The notes under the pieces are model-generated. The model was not told the origin of the DNA and did no database searches. It saw only the letters and a list, made by a program, of their open reading frames with translations. DNA of 64,000 nt from Ramazzottius varieornatus (Eukaryota; Tardigrada; Eutardigrada; Parachela; Ramazzottiidae), in NCBI GenBank assembly GCA_001949185.1, contig BDGG01000005.1:2469249-2533248 (forward strand), written 5' to 3'. The translations under genes were made by a program, and so were the position numbers. Shown here piece by piece: positions 11,477-26,579 of the stretch; the stretch's first letter is position 1; every line of letters begins with the position of its first letter.

Positions 11477-14295
11477 ATGAGAATGATCAAGAATTTTGTT
11501 TTGACGAGCTTCTTCATAATCGCACTTGCAAAAGTTGGTTACGGATATAGGGTCAATATCGTGGTCTTGATTGCTGGGGAAAACGTTAATTATGGGTACT
11601 ACGCTACAGCGCCAGTCTTCGAAGTAACATTTGCAGAGATGGCCGGAAGATTTCCTCGACTGTTCGCGAACATTTCTATCCATACTTTATATCAACCTAA
11701 CGTCACGAATTGTGAAGATGGAGGAGCCACCATGAACGCCTTAGCTGGAAAAACGCTTGACCTCGTCAGTGATGCAGGCGCATTCAACGTCGTATTTTCT
11801 CCCGGTAAGCGTTCATATGTACATGTATCATATTTTCAACTGGACCGACAACTCGTTAAGAGCTTTCCTAAATTCCAGGCTGTAGTCTCGATCTACTTCC
11901 TGTTGCGGATTTTGTCAGAGGTATGTAAATCGGATTGTTTGCTTCGAACGAAAGTTCGGAACTTAACAGGTGTTTGCCGTTTGGTCGCTTCTTTCTGTAG
12001 AGATTGATGTACTTCTCGTAGCCAGGTAAAGCTCTTTACATTGAAGTCCGTTGGTGACACTCCGCTCTGACTAAAGATGTTTACTGTTTCCCGCAGCAAC
12101 GCGGGAGACGTGAGGCTGGCGAACGCTACGAGGTACCCCACCTTTGTCACCTTTGCGCCAGTGGGAAGAGGTGGCCAAGGACCGGCCATCAACGCTTTTC
12201 TTCAGAGGTTCTCATTGACGACTGTCACAATGGTTTGTGATCGCCTGACCAATTACCTAAATGTCGCTTCCTTTGCTGGGCTCATTTGTCGCAGCATCAA
12301 GTACCAGTTCAAACTCGCCGGGGACAAATACCAGGCATACATAGAAGATTTCGATTCGAGCGGGGCAGACCTGAAGCAATATCGCGGCATACTGCTAAGG
12401 GCCAGAACTCGTTCAAGAGGTACGAGTACAGTAGAATTTTGATACCAACGCCGGCCGGCGCGTGTACAGTTTTTATCTAAGTAATAACCAGCTGTAAAAC
12501 TTTTGCAGTGATAATCATGCTGTCTCGGGAAGATGTCATAAGAAAGATTATGGTACGGCTCTCGCTCCATTTTAGGTCTAGTTCTTGACCGTTTTGTAAG
12601 CTCTGATCTCTCGATCGAAGGTTACTGCATTCACGCTAGGAATGACCAATGCGGACGAATACGTGAGTGGGCGAAATGGCGTACAGCTTCCGCTCTAATT
12701 AACCTGTGACATCCGGCAAACTGATCATGGTGGACTTCATCTTTGTGAAGGTATATTTGTATCCAGAGCCTCATGGTCAGCCATATTTGGTCGATTTATT
12801 AGAGCCGACCGATCATCCACAAGACGAGGTTCGTAAATATGCATCCTACGTTGACAGCTAGGGCTTCATGTTGTTAATTCCAGCTGGCGTGGCATGCTTT
12901 TCCCGCTCTGATTGTCGTTAATTTGGCAAGTCCCAACTGGACGCGAGTGAGCGATCTTCTGGCAAAAGTGGCGGATCTGGCGGAGAAAAAATTTAAGTAT
13001 TACTACACGCATGGGCGTAATCAGCAGGTATTGATATTAATGGCATCCCTCACCTCAAAGAACAGCAGATTCTACAGTACATTATCCATCCGTCTCTTCT
13101 TTGTAGCTAAACGAAAACGCCCTTTCAGCATTCGAAGCCGTCTGTTCCTTCTTCGAGGTGCACGAAAAATGATACGCTTTTATTTTTAACCATACACATT
13201 GAGACGTTAAAGTGTCACGCTTTTCTTGTGATGGTAGATTTTGAATCACTCGATCAAAGTAAACGATCGCGAAGAGCCACCATCGGCAGGGGACTTTCGG
13301 GAACTCTTCTTGAATCGCACGTTTCTTCTACCTAGTCGTGACGTGTCTATGTCCAGCGATGGATTCCCTGATCGTACGATTACGTTCTCCAAATTCAACC
13401 GAAAATCGAGGGCGTTTGAGGTAGTTATCACAATATTTCACAGCACTGATCGAAAGCCAAGGTGCAAATATATCTCACTGTGCAGAAAACCTGGCAGTAC
13501 TCGTCAAAGGACTCGGTACTTCAGGAAGTTTCGCCTGGTTTGGCATCTGATTGGAATGGACTTACCGAACCTCCGCACAACATTCCACCGTGCGGTTTTG
13601 AAGCTAACGGTATTACCAGCTGTAAGAATACCAGTTCTCGGATGGGTAAGATATGCGACTGGGTTCGCAGAGTGAGAGTTTTCCGACAGAAATATCCTGA
13701 GTTCGAGTTCACTAAAGATTTTCCTGCGCGACTGTTGCAGATCAAACAGTGTACTCTTCTATATCCATCATTGGAGTGTTCCTGGTTGCTTCGCTATTGT
13801 TTACGGCTCTGAGGTAAAACGCCGAGGCTGCAGCACTAGTATTTTCTTTACAGTCTACATTACTATTAATATTAATACTATTAATACCACATTCAATAGA
13901 CTGTCTCCAGATATTGTCCGACCATCAACACTATATCTTATTCCTATGTATTACTAGCACGAATCACGGGTAAAAAACGAAAAATATGACCATCGCTGAG
14001 CTTTATTTTTCAGGTTGAAAAATTCTGCAGAAAGATCACAGCACGAAGGCGATCTGTGGTGGAAACTGCACGACGAGGACATTCGGATCCGGCGTCAATC
14101 CGCCCTCAGCGCAAAACCTTGAAGAAAAATGAAAAACGAAAAATGAAGAGGCAGTATCATGGCAGCAGGGCTACCGCTTTCGCCGGAGACGATTTTCTCG
14201 TCACTCTCCCCGGTATACAACTGACACCGATGAAGTCGGCGGAGGTTTCTACGGTACCTTCCCTGGAAAAAAGCTCCTCCATAATTCAACTGTAA
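11477..14295 (+). CDS. Natriuretic-peptide-receptor-like protein A, cyclase-less, possibly decaying
   Basis: Tandem paralogue of receptor B. Exons that read in phase: 11477-11804, 11879-11920, 12001-12025, 12097-12419, 12509-12552, 12621-12662, 12751-12828, 12884-13027, 13107-13157 and 13238-13420. They encode a signal peptide (MRMIKNFVLTSFFIIALAKV) and a periplasmic-binding-protein-like ANF-receptor ligand domain. The next homologous block (AKVQIYL...IPPCGFEANG, about 13453-13645) is preceded by TCG where B has the acceptor TAG, so its splice entry is lost or altered. The membrane-helix exon 13741-13814 is followed by 14014-14295. As sequenced the tail reads VEKFCRK... to 14295; in the other frame it reads LWWKLHDEDIR, aligned with B's RWWDLDPKE, and stops at 14122. 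No kinase-homology or cyclase domain follows. Probably a degenerating receptor or one with assembly errors. Confidence 0.6.
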
Positions 14296-14956
14296 TTTGC
14301 AAATGTAACGTGGTAGATGCATTCTGTGGACTTTGAAGCCTGGAACCATACAGTACATACCATCAGTGCCATATAGCGTGCAACCCAGCTGAAGTAAGTT
14401 AGTAAGTTGGCGGCCCTGGAACCTATTGTATACACGCAGTATCGATCGTGATCAATACAGGCACGACGATGGGTCAGTAAAAATTGTGGGACAGGCCTGT
14501 TCGCTACGGCGGCACCGAAGCACGTACATACACGACCGAGTCATACTAATGTGCTTTTCGACACTTTTCTACGGTCGAATTTCCATTTTGCCGTCCTTTC
14601 CGCCTGTCCCATAATTACCCGTCGTGCGTGTAGTCTCTCAGTTACGGCGCTGGCGAGTGCGTCGAGGGGCCAATCTTGAATTAGGGACAGAATCGAATTC
14701 TTGGTGGAATAAAAATTAGAAACTCAGCACGCAATCAGGCAAGGTTCTCTGAAACCGAGTAAACACTCTTGCGAGGAAATATTTATCAGTGGGCCCGAAA
14801 ACACTAAGCTAGCTGATATCACTGTTAGTTTTCCCCTACAAAGCCGGTGCGACACCAATATGAGCACCATCGATGTGACCAGAGGTCCTCGCAGGATTAT
14901 TTGTAGTCTTATAAACTTCTTGCGTAAGTTTCGGTCTGCGACTTTGACCTGAAGTG
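14296..14956. other. Intergenic spacer with a DNA-transposon-like repeat
   Basis: Between receptors A and B. Holds the ~170 bp inverted-repeat element at 14461-14629 and otherwise nothing recognisable. Confidence 0.5.
14461..14629 (+). mobile_element. MITE-like element, copy 1
   Basis: Ends are inverted: CACGACGATGGGT...GTGGGACAGGC on the left and GCCTGTCCCATAATTACCC...GTCGTGCGTG on the right. A second copy in reverse orientation lies at 31957-32152, with the shared core CTAATGTGCTTTTCGACACT. Short, non-coding and with terminal inverted repeats, as expected for a non-autonomous DNA transposon. Confidence 0.75.
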
Positions 14957-17700
14957 ATGCAGACTCTAGTTTCACTTGCATTTTGCAATGTTCTTTTGTT
15001 CATGCTGATAAATCTGATCGTGGGAACCAGAGTGAATGTTGTGGTGTTGATCACAAGCCAGAACGTTAACAGCGGATACGAAACGATGGGACCCATGTTC
15101 GAAGTTGCATTTCGAGAGATGGCGGAAACTTATCCTTTGTTATCCAGAAACGTGTCCGTTCGCATCGTTTACCAACCTAATGTGACCGATTGCGAATGGG
15201 GAGGCGTCACCATGATTTGTATGGCGGAGCAGTCGCTGGACTGGATCAACTTGAGAGATTCATTCAACGTCCTGATGACACCGGGTATTCTCGCGTTTTG
15301 TTCACTCGTATTTCAGAATGACATTGGCACTTTACCATAAAGCAAAAATATCTAATAGGTTGCAGCTTGGAACTGCTACCGCTTGCCGATTATGCCAGAG
15401 GTGAGTAAAACTGCGCCATTAATATTGCTGTCTAGGTTTCGATTTCGCTCACTGTGCGTGCCACCTCTTTCCAGAAAGGGACATACTTCTGATAGCAAGG
15501 TACAGTTTTCCTGATCCCTACTTCTCGATAAAACTTCTCGAACACAGGAAAGTATTTCGTAGCAATGCGGAAGATGTTCGACTGGCGAACCCAGTGCGCT
15601 ACCCGACGTTCCTAACCTTTGCGTCTGTCGGTCAGGGCGGCCAAGCACCAGCAATCACCTCATTCTTGCAAAGATTTTCTTGGACCACAGTGACCTTGGT
15701 CTGTGATATCGATAGTTTGGCGGAATTCACGAACGTCGCAGCTTTTGTCGGAGTTGTGTGCCGCGCCCTTCGAGCTCAACATACGACACTAAGAAACGTT
15801 GATTTCCATATATTTCTTGAGGAGTTTGACTCCAACAAAGCCTCTGTCCAGAATTACCAGGCAGTCTTAGAGCGAGCCAGACTGCAGTGTCGAGTTATGA
15901 TCCTGGTATCCCGGCAAGACATTGTACGAAGGTTTATGGTGAGTTTCAAACTCATGCTCTGAACGCGGCATAACGAAGAGAGCTGTGAAAATTATCGAAA
16001 ACTATTATTTTCGAGGCCTCTCGGGTTTCTCTGAGTTACAGGTCACGGCGTACACTCTGGGAATGACCGATCCTTCTGAATATGTCGGTTAATTTTCATT
16101 CGATTTACCACTTCCGTCTTTCGGTTAATTGTACGGTCCCGAGCTCCAAGTATTCTTTCATTTTAGGTTTATTTGTATCCAGAGCCTCACGCTCAGCCGT
16201 ATCTGGCAAGTCTATTGACACCGACAGATCACCCCGACGACGAGGTACGAGCGCGCGTCGTTTAAGCGTCCCGACCTGAATGGTCTCTGAGTATGCGATG
16301 GTTCCCTGTCCGTGTCGGTCATCTTCTGTTATTTAATTGAAGGTGGCAACTAAAGCCTTTTCCGCTCTGATCGTTGTCAATTTCGAAAGTCCCAACTGGA
16401 CCAATTTGACCGACCTTCTAGGAAAGGTGGCCCACTTGGCTCAACTGAAGTATAATTACACCTGCACGCATGGGGAGAATGAGCAGGTGCCCCGTGTTTA
16501 GACACGAGCTCGATCAGTCTCAGACAAAATTTTTGATAGCTGTCGACATCACCCGTGAGAATAAAATTTGAATTTGTTGTTTTTCCAGAAGAACGAAAAC
16601 TTATTGTCAGCATATGAAGCGGTGACTGCTTTTATGATGGTGAGACCATTGCTGGTTCGCCGGACTCAAATTCTCGAACCATTTCTGCTGTTAGCGTGCC
16701 TCATTGAAGTTTCGCCACTGTGTAGGTTCTTAACGACTCCATGGAGTTCTTGACGGATGAGAAGACAGCCACGGACTTCCGTACACTGTTTCTTAACCAT
16801 ACTTTCCACCTACGCACTCGAGACGTTAGAATATCCGACAATGGGTTCCCTGATCGAGACATCTCATTTCACAAATTCAATCAGACTTCTAAACGTTTTC
16901 AAGTACTCGGGACTCTTGGTTGCGCTCGGGATCGTATTCTATCCAATGAGACGTTTAACTTGACGTTTTTTTTCTTCGCTTCCGGTAGAAAGCCTGGTGG
17001 TACTTATGGACGAAGACGACATTGCACGAGGCCTCCCCAGTCCTTGCTAACGACTGGGGAGGACGGTCGAGGCCTCCACCCAATATTCCTCCTTGTGGAT
17101 TCGTTCAGCGGTATTGTGTTGCTTCTTTCAGTTTCACCTCAGGTACATAAGTCTCCTTTCCACTGCAACGACCTCATACTACAACGGGTTTTTCGCGGTA
17201 GAGTTGCGTATTATTGCTCCGATCGTTTTACTTCTTCTTCTTGGAATCTGCACCTTCGCGGTCATCAGGTACGTTCAGCAGCCTAACTTTCTCATGTCGG
17301 GTCGTGCACTTATGCGGTTTCTCACTTAATTATTGGCCTCTTGGTTCGGCAGGTTCTGCAAGTACTTCAAGAACAAGAGGAAAGAAGCAGAACGATGGTG
17401 GGACCTGGATCCCAAAGAGTACGCTGCTTGTTGTTCAATGCGTGAGCGGAAGTCAGAAGTCCGCAGCCCGTTCGTGGAACAAGTCCTTCGCGAACCCGCA
17501 TGGACCCGGTCGTGAATTTCCTATTCCCTGGCATATATGTAATTTATTTTTATGCCCAGCTTTCATACGACGAAACTTCTGAGAACATACCACCACCCAA
17601 AAACGCAGCCAGCATCGATGTTTACTCTTGGTCGTCCGACCGGACGGACCTTCCGGCTGTGAGTTCACGCATCATGCGCAGCTATAACAAGTTCTTATAG
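14957..17700 (+). CDS. Natriuretic-peptide-receptor-like protein B, cyclase-less (NPR-C-like)
   Basis: Twelve exons in phase: 14957-15284, 15359-15400, 15475-15499, 15563-15938, 16042-16083, 16167-16244, 16343-16486, 16589-16639, 16726-16902, 16989-17142, 17202-17268 and 17353-17515 (stop), 548 residues. The order is signal peptide, ANF-receptor ligand-binding domain with N-glycosylation sites, the juxtamembrane block PPPNIPPCGF, one membrane helix (APIVLLLLLGICTFAV) and a basic tail of about 55 residues. There is no kinase-homology or cyclase domain, so the architecture equals the vertebrate clearance receptor NPR-C (541 residues). A weak donor at 17483 could splice to 17560-17700 and give another tail ending in SYNKFL. 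Ligand and signalling are unknown. Convergent with SF3B4. Confidence 0.82.
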
Positions 17701-17831
17701 TCAGCAACATTTATACTTGGTTATTCGCTCGGCACAAAAGGTTGGTTTACAAAGTTTACAAAGCCAGCTCACGAAATATACGCTGCCTCGCAATGGAACA
17801 AACAGGAACAGATTCAGAAATGTTAAAGTGA

Positions 17832-19202
17832 TTATTGGACTGGTGGCGGAGGTGGGATGAAGGCTCCTGGAGGAGGCGGTGGTGGTTGGAACATGGGCAT
17901 AGGTCCAGCTCCAGGGGGCGGTGGGGGCATCTGCCCTGGCGGTCCATGATGGCCCATGGGAGGATAGCCCGGAAAGAACATGCCCGGCATCATCATGGGC
18001 ATCATGCCGCCTTGCGCCATGGTGGCCGCAGCATTGGCAAAGGTTGAGTAGGTGTTGGGAACCATGGGAGGAGGTGCAGCCACGCCAGCGTTGGGTGCAT
18101 CAGCGAAGAGCTGATGAGGCCTGTCTGCTTGGGCGATGGGGTTCTGAGCTGCGAGGAGTCTCTCAGCGGCTGAACCGTGACGTTCCCCTTTGGAATCCTT
18201 CTTGAAGGCATAGGAGACGGAGATGGCGCGGTTGCAGAGGTATTGACCGTTCATGGCTTCGATGGACGCGTCGGATGCATCGAAGCTGGCGAAGTTGACG
18301 AAGGCAAAACCTTTGGAGTTGCCTGTTTCTGGGTCTCTCATAATCTGCAAGAAAACGCATCCATAAATCCACAAAAACCCGTCTGAAAAATAATGGACAT
18401 AATCAAAACGAAACCTCACGTAATAAGCCGTTCTCCGAATTGACGCATCCTTCCATTCCGGAACGCCGGAAACATGCGCCACTTGGAACATTCAACTTGA
18501 CAAGATCGTTTTTCCCGAGTGGCGCACGCTCTCGACCATTAATACTGAAAACGTACGCCACTTGGGAAAACGACCTTATCGAGACTGTTCGCCGAGCCCG
18601 AGATTAACGTAAAATTCGCCCTTATTTCTGCGGATTATAGCAAGCGAGTAAACATACTTTCGGTGTTTGTAAAATCATCCCAAAAGCGCTAAAGGTGTCA
18701 TAGAGCAATTTTTCGTCGACTTCAGGGTCCAGATTCCCGATGAAGATATTCGCGCCGATATCGAGATTTTTCTGATGTGCTGCTGCCTACAAAATCAACA
18801 AGATATTCCTGCGGCCGAAGTATGACGAAACCGAAAAATTACGGTGATATTGTAGGACCATCATACCTTGTTCACACGTATAGGTTTTCCATAAAGTTTT
18901 ATCATATTCATAACTTTCATAGCATAATCGGCGTCTTCTTCGCTCATAAACTCCACGAAGCCGTACCCCTGATGTGACAGCGTTATCCTGTCTTTTGGCA
19001 TATGAACGTTCACTGAAAAATAAGACAATATTGGTACTAATCCCACATGATTACACCAGTTCGAGCAGTTCGAAGATTACTTACCAACGGGTCCAGCTTG
19101 AAGGAATAGCTCCCATAACAGTGCTTCTGATACCTTCTCATCCAAACCACCGCAGTAGACGGTAGCGTCCTGATTACGCTCCTGGATAGGATCGACAGCC
19201 AT
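17832..19202 (-). CDS. SF3B4: Splicing factor 3B subunit 4 (SAP49)
   Basis: Four exons on the minus strand: 19085-19202, 18867-19012, 18658-18786 and 17832-18344; 301 residues (human 424, longer Pro-rich tail). The N-terminus [20 protein letters not shown] is highly typical. Two RRM domains lie at about residues 12-90 (RNP1-like GYGFVEF) and 99-176 (FIGNLD and KGFAFVNF). The C-terminal third is Pro/Met/Gly-rich with runs of PPPPP, the SF3b145-binding partner region being in the RRM part in other animals. It belongs to the SF3b complex of the U2 snRNP and tethers it to pre-mRNA upstream of the branch site. The 313-nt intron 3 carries GTGGCGCAC palindromes. Head to head with DHX8. Confidence 0.96.
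18505..18572. repeat. GTGGCGCAC palindromic element (SF3B4 intron 3)
   Basis: Arms TTTCCCGAGTGGCGCACG and CGTACGCCACTTGGGAAAA flank the loop ACCATTAATACTGAAA. A lone right arm (TGCGCCACTTGGAA) lies just before it at about 18473-18487. Confidence 0.8.
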
Positions 19203-19602
19203 CTTCCACAACGGTTACTCCGACGTCTGATAATCCCGAGGGTCTGAAGGAAATGCTGGTGATGGCAAAGACACGAGAATCTCAGTCAGTAAAGGAAATT
19301 CTCGAGAAAATCTAGAAAGAATGTGGAAGGTGTCTGCCGTATGACGCATCGGCCATTGTTTCGTTTGACGTCATCATTTGCGTTGTTGCGGAATTACTTG
19401 ATTGTCCTTGAGATAGAGGGTTGATTGATCGGGCTCGGATAAGCTAAAACCGTTCTGCAGTCGTTTTATTTTCTTCCAAGTCCTAACTCTCAGATCTCAT
19501 TCTTCAATCTTGACTCTTATGTCAGCGGCCACGGTACCGCGTCAAGAAATGAGAACACGTTGTAAGTGAGAAGAACAGTCCACGGATTGGGAAAGCATCA
19601 TT
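19203..19602. promoter_or_regulatory. Divergent promoter region, SF3B4 / DHX8
   Basis: 400 bp between the two start codons (SF3B4 ATG at 19202 minus, DHX8 ATG at 19603 plus). Two spliceosome genes read outward from it, so a shared bidirectional promoter is likely. CGTTTGACGTCATCATTTG (about 19365-19383) contains a perfect CRE/ATF-type palindrome TGACGTCA. No TATA box is evident. Confidence 0.6.
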
Positions 19603-25010
<5,408 letters not shown>

Positions 25011-25361
25011 CCTTATTTTGCACCTTCTTCTCGTTGCATCCTATACATTTTCATGTTTCATATCCATGAGTGTGTTGAATCCGTAAATCTTTTCACGTCT
25101 GCTAGCAAGGCACCTTTCATGTCTGTACGGCATGATTCATGTAAGATTCACAGTTTTGCCAGCAGTAACAACTCAAACTTTGGTTTCTGTTGTCAGTTGG
25201 TCGTTAAACCTATTGTTGCAGAAACTGAAGTATTTAAAGATTTTGGGGTGTCGTTATGACCTTTGGTAGTATTGTATCACTCGTCGGTGGCCAAGAATAC
25301 ACCTCCTTCAGGTATTCGTGGATAAGCTTGCCGCTTGGACGAGCGAAAGTCGTTGGCAAAT
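25011..25361. other. DHX8 3' region up to the 5S gene
   Basis: No exon seen. Expected to hold the DHX8 3' UTR and poly(A) site, then upstream sequence of the first 5S gene. Confidence 0.45.
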
Positions 25362-25480
25362 GCGTGCGACCATACCACGTAGAATGCTCCCGATCCCGTT
25401 CGATCTCGGAAGATAAGCTACGTCGGGCCCGGTTAGTACTTAGATGGGTGACCGCTTGGGAACACCGGGTGTTGCAGGCT
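25362..25480 (+). rRNA. 5S ribosomal RNA gene, copy 1
   Basis: 119 nt with the conserved 5S landmarks GACCATACCACG, TCTCGGAAGATAAGC, CGTCGGGCCCGGTTAGTACT, TGGGTGACCGC and GGGAACACCGGGTG. A T-run (25485-25490) follows as a Pol III terminator. Identical over 119 nt to copy 2 at 31225-31343. It is a single copy placed between protein genes rather than in a tandem array. Confidence 0.95.
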
Positions 25481-25734
25481 TCTCTTTTTTGTTTCGCTCA
25501 GGTCGCTGTGTCGCGCATCTCGACCGAGTTGCTGCGGGCACTCATTGCACCCCAGGCTTGACGTTCAGAAATCGATCGTTTCCCACCTTCGGGATTTTCT
25601 GTTCAGGGTTGGGCATGACGCGGATAAGTGCGAACTGGAGTCTCAAATCAAGTCGGTTCTTTTTGTCAGGAGCTCAAAGCCAACACTGAAATTGTATCAC
25701 TGAAGGCGGCGTTGGAGACAAAGACCGAAGGTAC

Positions 25735-26254
25735 TAAGCTCTGTTTCATCTACCGATGGGTGGTACTNNNNNNNNNNNNNNNNNNNNNNNNNNNNNNNNN
25801 NNNNNNNNNNNNNNNNNNNNNNNNNNNNNNNNNNNNNNNNNNNNNNNNNNNNNNNNNNNNNNNNNNNNNNNNNNNNNNNNNNNNNNNNNNNNNNNNNNNN
25901 NNNNNNNNNNNNNNNNNNNNNNNNNNNNNNNCTGATTAGTACTCATAGCGCAAGTCTGTTCCACTGATTGACAGCTGACCGTTGATTGGCCGGTCTGCCG
26001 CGTGCTCACTACCCGGGACGGATTCACGCGTACGACTGTGTGGAGGTTCGTACATACTGAGGATCAGAGATCCTATCAGTTGATCTTCCCCCGTGGCGGG
26101 ATGATCAAGAGCTGGTCTTAACTTTCTGAAACGGCCAAGTTGACCCGTCTCGCGAACTAAGAGCTATGGCCGTAAAAGAATCCATAAAAAAATGTTGGAT
26201 GGGTTGGCCAGGAGGCTAAAAGTACCACCCATCGGTAGATGAAACAGAGCTTAG
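25735..26254. repeat. Perfect 34 bp inverted repeat around an assembly gap
   Basis: 25735-25768 (CTAAGCTCTGTTTCATCTAC..., ending GGTGGTACT) is the exact reverse complement of 26221-26254. The arms are 452 nt apart, of which 163 nt are N. Could be a DNA transposon with terminal inverted repeats or an assembly palindrome. Confidence 0.75.
25769..25931. other. Assembly gap (163 N)
   Basis: Run of undetermined bases immediately inside the left arm of the 34 bp inverted repeat. Confidence 0.99.
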
Positions 26255-26579
26255 CGGGAGATTAATCCGCCCCATTGGGAGTTACATGCGTGTTATGAGT
26301 AGGTAATCATAGCTGTGACACACTTGGTCTTTTTTTCAATGAAAACTAGTTGATCGAATCCACAAAATGACCCGGGTACCAATTACGAAAGTGATCTACC
26401 AGTTGTATAACGAGGCAGAAATAGAGAGGAAGCCGCGCACGCTGTTCGTGTGGATCGAACCCCCGACACTGTTGCGTTCAAACATTTCTCCTCTGAAAAG
26501 TTTCCTGCGACCTTTAGCAGTTCGGAATTCTAGATAGACGGCGGAAGCTGCTTTCAGCGATTTGAAAAAAACTTCCGCC

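Larger units (their letters stand above)
25481..26579. other. Spacer with gap, inverted repeat and an orphan exon candidate
   Basis: Contains a possible coiled-coil exon at 25670-25731 (acceptor TTTTTGTCAG, reading ELKANTEIVSLKAALETKTE, donor GTACTA) without a visible partner, a perfect 34 bp inverted repeat, a run of N at 25769-25931, and the presumed promoter of receptor cyclase C. Confidence 0.5.

Noticed and set aside
13241-13675. Read-through of receptor A exon 10 into a long open frame
   Set aside because: The downstream part does not match receptor B in that frame, while another frame does (IPPCGF).
26430-26490. GGATCGAACCCCCGAC on the plus strand, resembling a reversed tRNA T-arm/B box
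   Set aside because: No matching A box, acceptor stem or anticodon arm at the right distance on the minus strand.
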